Assembly: GCA_002343445.1 (NCBI GenBank)
Contig: DDSP01000067.1
Coordinates: forward strand, 21,559 to 85,558
DNA: 64,000 nucleotides
DNA from: Chthonomonas sp. UBA2387
GTDB taxonomy: Bacteria; Armatimonadota; Fimbriimonadia; Fimbriimonadales; Fimbriimonadaceae
Reading direction: 5' to 3'
Part shown: positions 32,722-39,969 of the stretch, piece by piece
Layout: the number at the start of each line of letters is the position of its first letter
How positions within the stretch are numbered: the stretch's first letter is position 1
Translations under genes and position numbers: made by a program
Notes under the pieces: model-generated
What the model was told of the DNA's origin: nothing
Databases searched by the model: none
What the model saw: only the letters and a program-made list of their open reading frames with translations

Positions 32722-33447
32722 ATGATCGAGCGGCAATCCTACCACCGGGTGCTGCTCAAACTGAGCGGCGAGGCGCTCGCGGGCACGGCCGGATTCGGCC
32801 TGGACGCGGGCGTCTTGGCCTACATCGCCCAAGAGGTGAAGACGCTTGTGGACCAAGGCACGCAGGTGGCCATGGTCGTGGGTGGCGGCAACTTCATCCG
32901 AGGCGAATCCCTGAGTTCCCAGGGCGAGATCGACCGCGTGGTGGCCGACCAGATGGGCATGCTCGGGACCTTGATGAACGGCCTTGGCCTCCAGTCCGCT
33001 TTGGAACGTGCAGGGCTCAACGTGCGCGTCCAGAGCGCCGTCACCGTTTCTCAGGTTGCCGAACCATTCATCAGCCGAAGGGCGCTCCGCCATCTGGAAA
33101 AAGGTCGCGTGGTCGTGTTCGCAGGTGGCACGGGCAACCCGTATTTCACCACCGACACGGCTGCCGCGCTGCGCGCTTTGGAGATCAGGGCCGACTGCAT
33201 CATCAAGGCGACGAAGGTGGACGGGGTCTACGACAAAGACCCTAAGAAGCATTCGGACGCCGTACGATACGACACGCTGACGTTTACCCAAGCCATCGAG
33301 CAGCGGCTGGCCGTGATGGACCAGACCGCCTTCACGATGTGCCGCGAAAACAACCTGCCGATCATCGTTCTCGATTTCAACGAGTCCGGCATTCTCCTTC
33401 GCGCCGTGCGCGGCGAATCCGCCGGAACCCTCGTAGGAGGCAACTAA
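32722..33447 (+). CDS. pyrH: UMP kinase
   Basis: A 241-residue bacterial UMP kinase: LLKLSGEALAG, VAMVVGGGNFIRG, DQMGMLGTLMNGL, VVVFAGGTGNPYFTTDTAAALRA, CIIKATKVDGVYDKDPKK and a late FNESGILLRAVRGE. It makes UDP from UMP using ATP and works as a hexamer. The start is 2 bases after the tsf stop. Confidence 0.97.
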   Translation: MIERQSYHRVLLKLSGEALAGTAGFGLDAGVLAYIAQEVKTLVDQGTQVAMVVGGGNFIRGESLSSQGEIDRVVADQMGMLGTLMNGLGLQSALERAGLNVRVQSAVTVSQVAEPFISRRALRHLEKGRVVVFAGGTGNPYFTTDTAAALRALEIRADCIIKATKVDGVYDKDPKKHSDAVRYDTLTFTQAIEQRLAVMDQTAFTMCRENNLPIIVLDFNESGILLRAVRGESAGTLVGGN

Positions 33448-33451
33448 CGCA

Positions 33452-34012
33452 ATGAACCCCCAAGAGATCGTCGCCGACGCCGAGCACAAAATGAACAGCG
33501 CCATCGATGCGATGACGCACGACTTTGGCACCTACCGCACGGGACGCGCCACACCTGCCGTCCTCGAACGCGTCCATGTCGAATACTACGGTACCGAGAC
33601 TCCGCTGAACCAAATCGCCAACATCTCGATCCCCGAGCCGCGCCAACTTCTCATCCAACCCTACGAGAAGAACATGGTGCCCACGATCGAACGCGCGATC
33701 CTGAAGTCCGACCTCGGCATCAACCCCGTGACCGATGGCAGCGGCATCCGGCTGACCTTCCCCGCCATGACCGAAGAGCGACGGCGCGACATGGTCAAGC
33801 AGGTGAACCACCGCACCGAGGAGGCCTGTGTGGCGATTCGCAACGTGCGCAAACACGCGAACGATCACCTCAAGGCCGCCGAGAAAGCCAAGACGATCAC
33901 GGAGGACGACCTCAAGCGATACGAAACCGAGATCCAAAAGCTGACCGACAAGTTCGTGGCCCAAGCGCACGAACTCGGCAAGAAAAAGGATCAGGAACTC
34001 ATGGAGGTCTGA
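33452..34012 (+). CDS. frr: Ribosome recycling factor
   Basis: A 186-residue RRF, the usual length. It has the three-helix bundle and hinge features: RTGRATPAVLERVHVEYYG, PLNQIANISIPEPRQLLIQPY, INPVTDGSGIRLTFPAMTEERR and the C-terminal VRKHANDHLKAAEKAKTI. It acts with EF-G to split post-termination ribosomes. The gene follows pyrH by 4 bases. Confidence 0.97.
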   Translation: MNPQEIVADAEHKMNSAIDAMTHDFGTYRTGRATPAVLERVHVEYYGTETPLNQIANISIPEPRQLLIQPYEKNMVPTIERAILKSDLGINPVTDGSGIRLTFPAMTEERRRDMVKQVNHRTEEACVAIRNVRKHANDHLKAAEKAKTITEDDLKRYETEIQKLTDKFVAQAHELGKKKDQELMEV

Positions 34013-34018
34013 CCGCCC

Positions 34019-34792
34019 TTGGCGGCACCGCACCCCGCAACCAATGAAGACGTTTTGAACGACGTCCAGCGGCAAGCCGCCGAGGCAGGCGTCTCGCTCG
34101 ACGCTTTGCCCCAACACGTCGCCATCATCATGGATGGCAACGGACGATGGGCCACATCGCGAGGACTGCCCCGATTGCTCGGACACCGGGAAGGCTACCG
34201 GTCGCTGCGCACCGCCATCAAGGACGCCGACGATCTGGGGCTGAAGTACCTCACCGTCTATGCGTTTTCCGCCGAGAATTGGCGTCGCCCCGACGACGAG
34301 GTCGAGGGCTTGATGAAGCTCATCGAGAAGGCCACCCGCGACGAACTGCGCGTGATGCATCAGAACAATGTCAAGGTGCGCGCGGCCGGCCGGATCCACG
34401 AGGTTCCCGAATCCCTGCGCCAAGCCTTGGAAGACGGCATCGAAACCACCAAGGACAACACGGGCTTGGTCTTTACCCTGGCCGTCAACTATGGCGGGCG
34501 GGCCGAGATCGTGGACGCTGTTCGCGCCTTGGTTCAAGAGGGCGCCGAGGCGGAGTCCATCACCGAGGATGCGCTCCGAGCGCACCTGTACAACAGCGAC
34601 ATCCCCGACCCCGACCTGATGATCCGCACCGCAGGCGAAATGCGCTGGAGCAACTTCCTCATCTGGCAATCCGCCTACGCCGAATTGGCGGTCACTGAGG
34701 CGACGTGGCCGGAGTTCCGGTTGCAGCACATGATCGAGGCGATCAAGCAGTTCCAGAGCCGCAAGCGCAAGTTCGGCGGGCTGGGCGTCTAG
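34019..34792 (+). CDS. uppS: Undecaprenyl diphosphate synthase
   Basis: A 257-residue cis-prenyltransferase: HVAIIMDGNGRWA with catalytic Asp39, the H-R-E-G block, FSAENWRRP, and LMIRTAGEMRWSNFLIWQSAYAEL with the substrate Arg. It makes the C55 lipid for peptidoglycan and LPS O-antigen. It starts at TTG, with GGAGG about 11 bases before, inside the end of frr. In most sequences the blocks read R-T-S-G-E-x-R-x-S-N-F; here Ser is Ala. Confidence 0.93.
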   Translation: MAAPHPATNEDVLNDVQRQAAEAGVSLDALPQHVAIIMDGNGRWATSRGLPRLLGHREGYRSLRTAIKDADDLGLKYLTVYAFSAENWRRPDDEVEGLMKLIEKATRDELRVMHQNNVKVRAAGRIHEVPESLRQALEDGIETTKDNTGLVFTLAVNYGGRAEIVDAVRALVQEGAEAESITEDALRAHLYNSDIPDPDLMIRTAGEMRWSNFLIWQSAYAELAVTEATWPEFRLQHMIEAIKQFQSRKRKFGGLGV

Positions 34793-34834
34793 CAGTACAG
34801 CCTGCGCGAGACTTGGGTATACCCTTGGGAACCG

Positions 34835-35278
34835 ATGCCCAACGTCCCCATGAACATCCAGGAGATCGAGAAGTGTCTCCCCCATCGGTATCCGATGCTC
34901 CTTGTGGACCGGATCACCGAGATCGAGCCCATGACGCGGTGCGTCGGCATCAAGAACGTCACCATGAACGAGTGGTTCTTCACGGGCCACTACCCGGGGA
35001 TGCCCATCATGCCCGGCGTGCTCATCCTCGAGTCCATGGCCCAGACCGGCGCGTTCATGCTGCTGTACGACGGCGGCTACGCCGACCGCGTGCCGGTCAT
35101 CGGTTCGTTCGAGAACGTGAAGTTCCGCCGAAAGGTGGTCCCTGGCGACCAACTCGTCTCGACGATCACGCTCCTCAAGTTCAAGAGCGGCGTCGGACGA
35201 ATCGCCGGGCAAGCGACCGTGGACGGAGAACTCGCGGCCAGCATGGAAATGACGTTCATGTTCGTCCCCAAAGAGTAG
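34835..35278 (+). CDS. fabZ: (3R)-hydroxyacyl-ACP dehydratase
   Basis: A 147-residue hot-dog-fold dehydratase of fatty acid synthesis: LPHRYPMLLVDRI, catalytic His52 in FTGHYPGMPIMPGV and Glu66 in LILESMAQ, then FRRKVVPGDQL. The second ATG (34850) is also possible and would fit the family N-terminus. In front lies TATACC at about 34819-34824. Placement before lpxA is common because both use hydroxyacyl-ACP. Confidence 0.95.
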   Translation: MPNVPMNIQEIEKCLPHRYPMLLVDRITEIEPMTRCVGIKNVTMNEWFFTGHYPGMPIMPGVLILESMAQTGAFMLLYDGGYADRVPVIGSFENVKFRRKVVPGDQLVSTITLLKFKSGVGRIAGQATVDGELAASMEMTFMFVPKE

Positions 35279-35281
35279 ACC

Positions 35282-36070
35282 TTGCCCACCATCCACGCTT
35301 TCGCCGCCGTCCACCCCAAGGCGCATCTCGCCGAAGATGTGGTCGTCGGCCCGTTTTGTCAGATCGAAGAGGGCGTAACGATCGGGCCGGGCACGGTCAT
35401 GGAGAGCCACGTGGCGATCAAGCGGAACACGACTCTCGGCGCCCGGTGCTATGTGGCGCAAGGCGCGATTCTGGGCGGCGACCCGCAGGACAAGGGCTAC
35501 AAAGGAGAAGAGACGTTTCTCGTCATCGGCGACGACTGCGTCCTGCGCGAGTACGTCACGGTCCACCGAGGCTCGCGGGAGGGCAACGTCACGCGGGTCG
35601 GCAACAAGTGCTACCTGATGGCCTATTGTCACCTCGGCCACGACGTCACGCTCCACGATTCGATCACGATGGCCAACGGCGTGGGGGTCTCGGGCCACGT
35701 GACCATCGAAACGATGGCCAACATTGGGGGCATGGTCGGCGTGCACCAATACGTGCGCATCGGGAAGTACTCGATGGTCGGTGGCCTGAGCAAGATCGTC
35801 CGGGACGTGCCGCCGTTCATGCTCGTCGAGGGCATCGAACAGCAGGTCCGAGACATCAATGCGGTGGGCTTGCGTCGGCTGGGGGTCTCGGCCAAGGACC
35901 GCTTGGCGTTGCACAAGGCCGCCAAACTCCTCTTCAAGTCACAGCTCGGTTTGACCCATGCGCTGGACATCGTGCGGCGGGAGGTGCCTCACACGGCCGA
36001 GGTCGAGTACCTGATCCAATTCCAGGAACGGCTCTTCAAGGGCAAGAGCGGGCGCGGCGACCAGCCGTGA
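35282..36070 (+). CDS. lpxA: Acyl-ACP:UDP-N-acetylglucosamine O-acyltransferase
   Basis: A 262-residue LpxA, first step of lipid A synthesis. The hexapeptide left-handed helix is visible from VGPFCQIEEGVTIGPGTVMESHVAI, with GDDCVLREYVTVHRGS, YCHLGHDVTLHDS (catalytic His in the H-L-G-H block) and IGGMVGVHQYVRIG, then the helical C-terminal domain (AKDRLALHKAAKLLF). The start is TTG, 3 bases after the fabZ stop. It indicates an outer membrane with LPS. Confidence 0.95.
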   Translation: MPTIHAFAAVHPKAHLAEDVVVGPFCQIEEGVTIGPGTVMESHVAIKRNTTLGARCYVAQGAILGGDPQDKGYKGEETFLVIGDDCVLREYVTVHRGSREGNVTRVGNKCYLMAYCHLGHDVTLHDSITMANGVGVSGHVTIETMANIGGMVGVHQYVRIGKYSMVGGLSKIVRDVPPFMLVEGIEQQVRDINAVGLRRLGVSAKDRLALHKAAKLLFKSQLGLTHALDIVRREVPHTAEVEYLIQFQERLFKGKSGRGDQP

Positions 36071-37161
36071 GCCTTTTTATTTCGGCAGGCGAACCATCTG
36101 GCGACGCATACGGCGCGTTTCTGTTGCGCAAGATTCTCGAACGGGACCCCTCCGTCAAGTGCCATGCCGTGGGCGGCCCCCGGCTGGCGGCGGCTGGCGC
36201 CGTTCTGGTGGCCGACTCGAGGACGTGGGGCGTCCTCGGTGTGGTCCAGTCCATCAAGGTCTACCCGAGGATTCTGGTTGGCTACCGCCGCACCAAGCGG
36301 TTCCTTCGGAGCCAGCCACCCGGGGTGCTGGTCGCCATCGACTTCGGCTACATGAACATCCGTCTGGCGCGCTTCGCCAAGGCGTTGGGGTGGAAGGTGG
36401 TCTACTTCATCCCGCCCGGCTCGTGGCGGCGGGATCGTCAGGGAACCGATCTACCCAAGATCGCCGACGCCATCGCGACACCCTTCCCTTGGTCCGCCGA
36501 CATCCTTCGCGGCATGGGTGCAAACGTTCATTGGTTCGGTCACCCGCTCAAGGAACTCGTCGAGGCCAGCCGCGCATCGAATATTCGGCTTCCTAACCGT
36601 ATCGCTCTCTTGCCGGGCAGCAGGGAGCACGAGGTGCTGGCCAACCTGCGCGTGATCGGGCCCGCCATCGCGCCGCTCGACGGTTACGAGTTCGAAGTCG
36701 CGCTCGTCAACGACTCCTACCGCAACGTGGTGAAGGAGGCGTTGGAAGCCCATGTCTCCGCCGATCGGCTCCACTACGCCGTCGCCGACACCCATGGGGT
36801 CTTGAGGCGGTCGCATGCCGCCATCGTCTGCTCCGGCACGGCGACCTTGGAAGCGGCCCTGTGTGGCTGCCCGACGGTCGTGGTCTACCGGTTCACGCCG
36901 ATGATGGAACTGGAAGCGCGGATACTGCGGCCCAAGTACGACTATATTTCGCTGCCCAACATCCTGCTCCAACGCGGCGTGCTCCCCGAGCTGATTCAGC
37001 ACGACGCATCGCCCACAGCGATCCGCGAGCGCCTTGTCGCACTCTTGGACGGTTCTGAGCGCGCGAAGCAACTGGCCGCCATGGACGAGTTGCAGGGCAT
37101 CCTCGGCCCAAGCGACGCCGTCTCGCGAACGGCCGACCTCGTCCTCGAGCACCTCCGATAG
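36067..37161 (+). CDS. lpxB: Lipid A disaccharide synthase
   Basis: A 364-residue GT19 enzyme that joins UDP-diacylglucosamine with lipid X. The N-terminal FISAGEPSGDAYGAFLLR, the DFGYMNIRLARFAKALG block, VYFIPPGSWRRDR (most LpxB have Y-Y-I-x-P-x-x-W-A-W), LLPGSREHEV and CSGTATLEAALCGCPTVVVYR are family marks. It starts at GTG overlapping the lpxA stop (GTGA). It has no LpxC or LpxD nearby. Confidence 0.94.
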   Translation: MSLFISAGEPSGDAYGAFLLRKILERDPSVKCHAVGGPRLAAAGAVLVADSRTWGVLGVVQSIKVYPRILVGYRRTKRFLRSQPPGVLVAIDFGYMNIRLARFAKALGWKVVYFIPPGSWRRDRQGTDLPKIADAIATPFPWSADILRGMGANVHWFGHPLKELVEASRASNIRLPNRIALLPGSREHEVLANLRVIGPAIAPLDGYEFEVALVNDSYRNVVKEALEAHVSADRLHYAVADTHGVLRRSHAAIVCSGTATLEAALCGCPTVVVYRFTPMMELEARILRPKYDYISLPNILLQRGVLPELIQHDASPTAIRERLVALLDGSERAKQLAAMDELQGILGPSDAVSRTADLVLEHLR

Positions 37162-37182
37162 GACAAGAGTCACCTCAACTTA

Positions 37183-37203
37183 CTTGAGCGTCGTATAATC
37201 AAG
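37183..37203 (+). promoter_or_regulatory. HAIR operator (HspR site) overlapping the -10 box
   Basis: CTTGAGC, seven bases, AATCAAG: the CTTGA...TCAAG halves are 11 bases apart exactly as in the HAIR consensus (CTTGAGT-N7-ACTCAAG). TATAAT (37194-37199) lies within it, so bound HspR should block RNA polymerase. A further TTGAG follows at 37207. Since hspR is the second gene of the operon, this is autoregulation of a heat-shock operon. Confidence 0.8.
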
Positions 37204-37222
37204 TCATTGAGCGTGGCAGACT

Positions 37223-38167
37223 ATGGCCAAAGACTACTACAAGACCCTTGATGTGCCGAGAGGCTCCGACGAGAAGGAGATCAAGAGCGCCTATCGGCGG
37301 CTGGCGCGCAAGTACCACCCTGACGTCAACCCCAACGACCCGGCGGCCGAGGCCAAGTTCAAGGAGGTCAGCGAGGCCTACGAGGTGCTGGGCGACCCCG
37401 AGAAGCGCAAGCTCTACGATCAGTTCGGCTCGAATTGGGAGGCCGCTCAGAAGTTCGGCGCCAACTTCGGCGGCGGCGGTGGTGGCGGCCACATGGGCGA
37501 CTTCGATTTCAACATGGGCGGAGGCGGCAGCCCGTTCGAGAGTCTGTTCGAGCAGATCATGCACAACTTTTCGGGCGGCGGACGCGTGGACTTGGGCGAC
37601 TACTCGTTCGAGCCCCGCGACGTCGAGAAGGAGATCGAGGTCTCGCTCGAAGAGGTGGATCGCGGCACCAAGCGCACGCTCACTTACCAGACCACCGACG
37701 CCGTTCGCACCCGCGACCGGATCACCAGCGTTCCCGGGACCAAGAAGGTCGAAGTCACGATTCCCAAGGGCATCCAAGACGGCAAGAAGCTCCGGGTGCC
37801 CGGCAAGGGCCACGCAGGCGCGAACGGCAAGGCGGGCGATCTGTACGTCGTCGTCCATTGGGCGCGGCACGAGAAGTTCGTCCCGAAAGGCGAGAACCTG
37901 GAAGTCGAGGTGCCCGTCACCTACCTGCAGGCCGCCCTGGGCGGCGAAGTGAAGGTGCCCACGTTGCGCGGCTCGGTGGCGATGCGGATTCCCGCCGGCA
38001 CGCAATCGGGGCAGACGTTCCGGCTCGCAGGGCAGGGCCTGGCCCGCTTCACCGGTGGCCTGAGCGATCTCTTTGCCAAGGTCAAAGTCACCGTGCCCAA
38101 GACGCTATCTCCCGAGCAGCGGCGATTGCTCGAACAACTCGCCACGCTTGAGCAGGTGCCCGCGTGA
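37223..38167 (+). CDS. cbpA: DnaJ/CbpA-type co-chaperone without zinc finger
   Basis: A 314-residue protein with a J domain (residues 3-68, HPD at 32-34), a Gly/Phe-rich linker (about 78-118, GGGGGGG), then the two C-terminal beta domains ([28 protein letters not shown] and the later [19 protein letters not shown]). There is no cysteine-rich zinc-finger module, as in CbpA. It stimulates the Hsp70 ATPase. The gene is preceded by an HspR site and overlaps hspR by GTGA, so both respond to heat and misfolded proteins. Confidence 0.93.
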   Translation: MAKDYYKTLDVPRGSDEKEIKSAYRRLARKYHPDVNPNDPAAEAKFKEVSEAYEVLGDPEKRKLYDQFGSNWEAAQKFGANFGGGGGGGHMGDFDFNMGGGGSPFESLFEQIMHNFSGGGRVDLGDYSFEPRDVEKEIEVSLEEVDRGTKRTLTYQTTDAVRTRDRITSVPGTKKVEVTIPKGIQDGKKLRVPGKGHAGANGKAGDLYVVVHWARHEKFVPKGENLEVEVPVTYLQAALGGEVKVPTLRGSVAMRIPAGTQSGQTFRLAGQGLARFTGGLSDLFAKVKVTVPKTLSPEQRRLLEQLATLEQVPA

Positions 38168-38583
38168 GGACCGAGAACCAGCCCGTCTACATGATCGGGG
38201 TGGCCGCTCAGCTCTGCAACGTCCACCCGCAGACGCTCCGCCAGTACGAGCGCCTGGGCTTGGTCGTGCCCGCCCGCGTCGGTGCGAAGAACCGACTGTA
38301 CAGCGAGACCGACATTCGACGCGTCAAGCAAATCCAGAGGCTCACGCAGGATCTGGGCGTCAATCTGGCCGGCGTAGACGTCATCCTGCGACTGCTCGAC
38401 GAGATGGAGGAGATGCGCCGCGACGTCGAGCGGCAGATGGCCGAGTACGTCGCCGATCTGGAGCAGCGGATGCACAAGATGGCGGGCGGCAGCAAGGCAC
38501 CCATTCGGCGCGACCAGACGCTGCTCCCTGTCCCCAACTTCCGGTTCACGCGGCGGAGCCGAATCCTCGACCCCGAGGAGTAG
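38164..38583 (+). CDS. hspR: HspR heat-shock repressor (MerR family)
   Basis: A 139-residue MerR-type regulator: [30 protein letters not shown] is the winged-helix DNA-binding part (about residues 9-38), followed by [15 protein letters not shown] and a C-terminal coiled coil (about 75-100). HspR represses heat-shock genes with DnaK as co-repressor in actinobacteria and relatives. It starts at GTG overlapping the DnaJ stop. The HAIR site upstream of the operon confirms the assignment. Confidence 0.92.
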   Translation: MRTENQPVYMIGVAAQLCNVHPQTLRQYERLGLVVPARVGAKNRLYSETDIRRVKQIQRLTQDLGVNLAGVDVILRLLDEMEEMRRDVERQMAEYVADLEQRMHKMAGGSKAPIRRDQTLLPVPNFRFTRRSRILDPEE

Positions 38584-38592
38584 ACGGCGCGT

Positions 38593-39072
38593 TCAGGCCC
38601 TGGTCGGCTTCTTCCCGCCTTCGGGCCACAGGCTCAGGGCCGCCATCTCGACCAGGACGATCGCCAGGACCCAGTCGAGCGGCACGATCCATGACATGGC
38701 GGGTGGATACTCGGGGTCGGGCACATCCGGCAGTTCGAACCCCCATTCCAGGAGCTTCAGTTGAAGGTGCAGGAAAATGGCGGTCGCCATGGCCCCGCCG
38801 ACCGCGCCGCACGCACCGGGCAACCGGTAGCGAACCACCAACAGGAACCCAAGCACTGCGGCGGGAACAAAGCCCACTGCCGCAGCCGTTCCCAAGCCCG
38901 TCAGCGTGTGCAGATCTCCGATCACGAAGAACGGCCAAACCGACAGGATGTACCCGCCCACCGAGGCCAACACGAACCCCGTACAGCCCATGAGCATCGC
39001 CGAATCCATGTCGGGCTCGGGCTTCTGAGGCACGCTCACCCGCTCGTCGGTGCCGATGGGCTCGAAAGACAT
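38593..39072 (-). CDS. Small multi-pass membrane protein of unknown function
   Basis: A 159-residue protein with an acidic 25-residue N-terminus followed by four predicted spans (about residues 26-47, 52-80, 88-105 and 130-148). No family was recognised. It converges with hspR, 9 bases between the stops. Downstream of an exported-protein gene on the same strand by 6 bases, so co-transcription with it is likely. Confidence 0.6.
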   Translation of the reverse strand: MSFEPIGTDERVSVPQKPEPDMDSAMLMGCTGFVLASVGGYILSVWPFFVIGDLHTLTGLGTAAAVGFVPAAVLGFLLVVRYRLPGACGAVGGAMATAIFLHLQLKLLEWGFELPDVPDPEYPPAMSWIVPLDWVLAIVLVEMAALSLWPEGGKKPTRA

Positions 39073-39078
39073 GGGGTC

Positions 39079-39864
39079 TTAGGCCCGCTTGGACGTGGTC
39101 GTCGTGGTGGACGTCATGTTGAACTGGGTCCCGGACTTGATCGAGGTGGTCACTTCGCCGCGAGTGGTCAGCATCATCCCGTCTGCCACATCCACGGTGA
39201 TCGTGGATTTGCCGCGCATCGAGAGGTTCAGCGCACCACCTTGGGTCCCGGCGGGCGGTTGGGCCGTGGCGCTGCCCGAAAACGTCTGTTCGATGGTGGC
39301 GACCGTCTTGGCGCCCTGCTTCTCGATCTTGACGAGCTTGTAGTTGACGGTCATCTTGTTGCCCGTCGTCTTGAGCCCGCTGGCCTCCAGCATTTTGGCC
39401 AAATCAATGGTTCCCTTCCAGGTCGCACCGACGCCGACGGCCTTCTGGGGGTACTCGACACCGGAAAAGCCGCTTCCGCCCAACGAACTCGCCATCGCCT
39501 CGGCCATCGGATGTCCGGTCGCCTTGGAAGAAACGACCTTGCCGTAGGCGTCCATCACGTTGGTCACCTTGATCTTCGAGAGTTCCTGCGACGTGGAGGC
39601 GGGCATCCCTTCGCCCTTCACATTGCTGGTCGAAGTCTCGATGGTGACCTTGCCTCCCGAAACGCTGGTGACCTTGATCGTCTGCGACATGGTCATCTTC
39701 ATTTTTTGCGGCGCGCCCTGAGCCGCGGTTTCGTTGACCAGCGAGTACTTGTAGGTCGAGCCGGCTTTGGGCTGGAACCTCAGGGCAACCGTGGCCTGTG
39801 CTAGGGCCAACGGGGCGGCAACCCACAGAACGACACCAAGAACGGGAGCGAATCGGTTTCGCAT
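39079..39864 (-). CDS. Exported protein, DUF6263-like in composition, unknown function
   Basis: A 261-residue protein with a signal peptide (residues 1-22, ending LALA). The mature part is Thr/Ser-rich with alternating strands (VALRFQPKAGSTYKYSLVNET, VNYKLVKIEKQGAKTVATIEQTF, TITVDVADGMMLTTRGEVTTSI) and ends in a run of Thr. This layout is like periplasmic beta-sandwich proteins of the DUF6263 type, but the link is weak. The ATG is preceded by TACAAT at a 6-base distance. Divergent from the secretin-N-like gene. Confidence 0.6.
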   Translation of the reverse strand: MRNRFAPVLGVVLWVAAPLALAQATVALRFQPKAGSTYKYSLVNETAAQGAPQKMKMTMSQTIKVTSVSGGKVTIETSTSNVKGEGMPASTSQELSKIKVTNVMDAYGKVVSSKATGHPMAEAMASSLGGSGFSGVEYPQKAVGVGATWKGTIDLAKMLEASGLKTTGNKMTVNYKLVKIEKQGAKTVATIEQTFSGSATAQPPAGTQGGALNLSMRGKSTITVDVADGMMLTTRGEVTTSIKSGTQFNMTSTTTTTSKRA

Positions 39865-39870
39865 GGGCGC

Positions 39871-39876
39871 ATTGTA
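39871..39876 (-). promoter_or_regulatory. -10 box of a leaderless promoter
   Basis: TACAAT on the minus strand ends 6 bases before the ATG at 39864. Confidence 0.55.
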
Positions 39877-39969
39877 CGCCAGCCCGCGCAGAGACATCGG
39901 CGGAATGCCCGGTGCGCTCATACGTCAGAATGGTGGCGGGAACCGTCCACGCCCCAAACGGTGTACGGA

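Noticed and set aside
33377..35914. An 845-codon minus-strand frame
   Set aside because: It is antisense to pyrH, frr, uppS, fabZ and lpxA, all clear genes.
34705..36066. In-frame extension upstream of lpxB on the plus strand
   Set aside because: It covers fabZ and lpxA in another frame; lpxB starts at the GTG at 36067.
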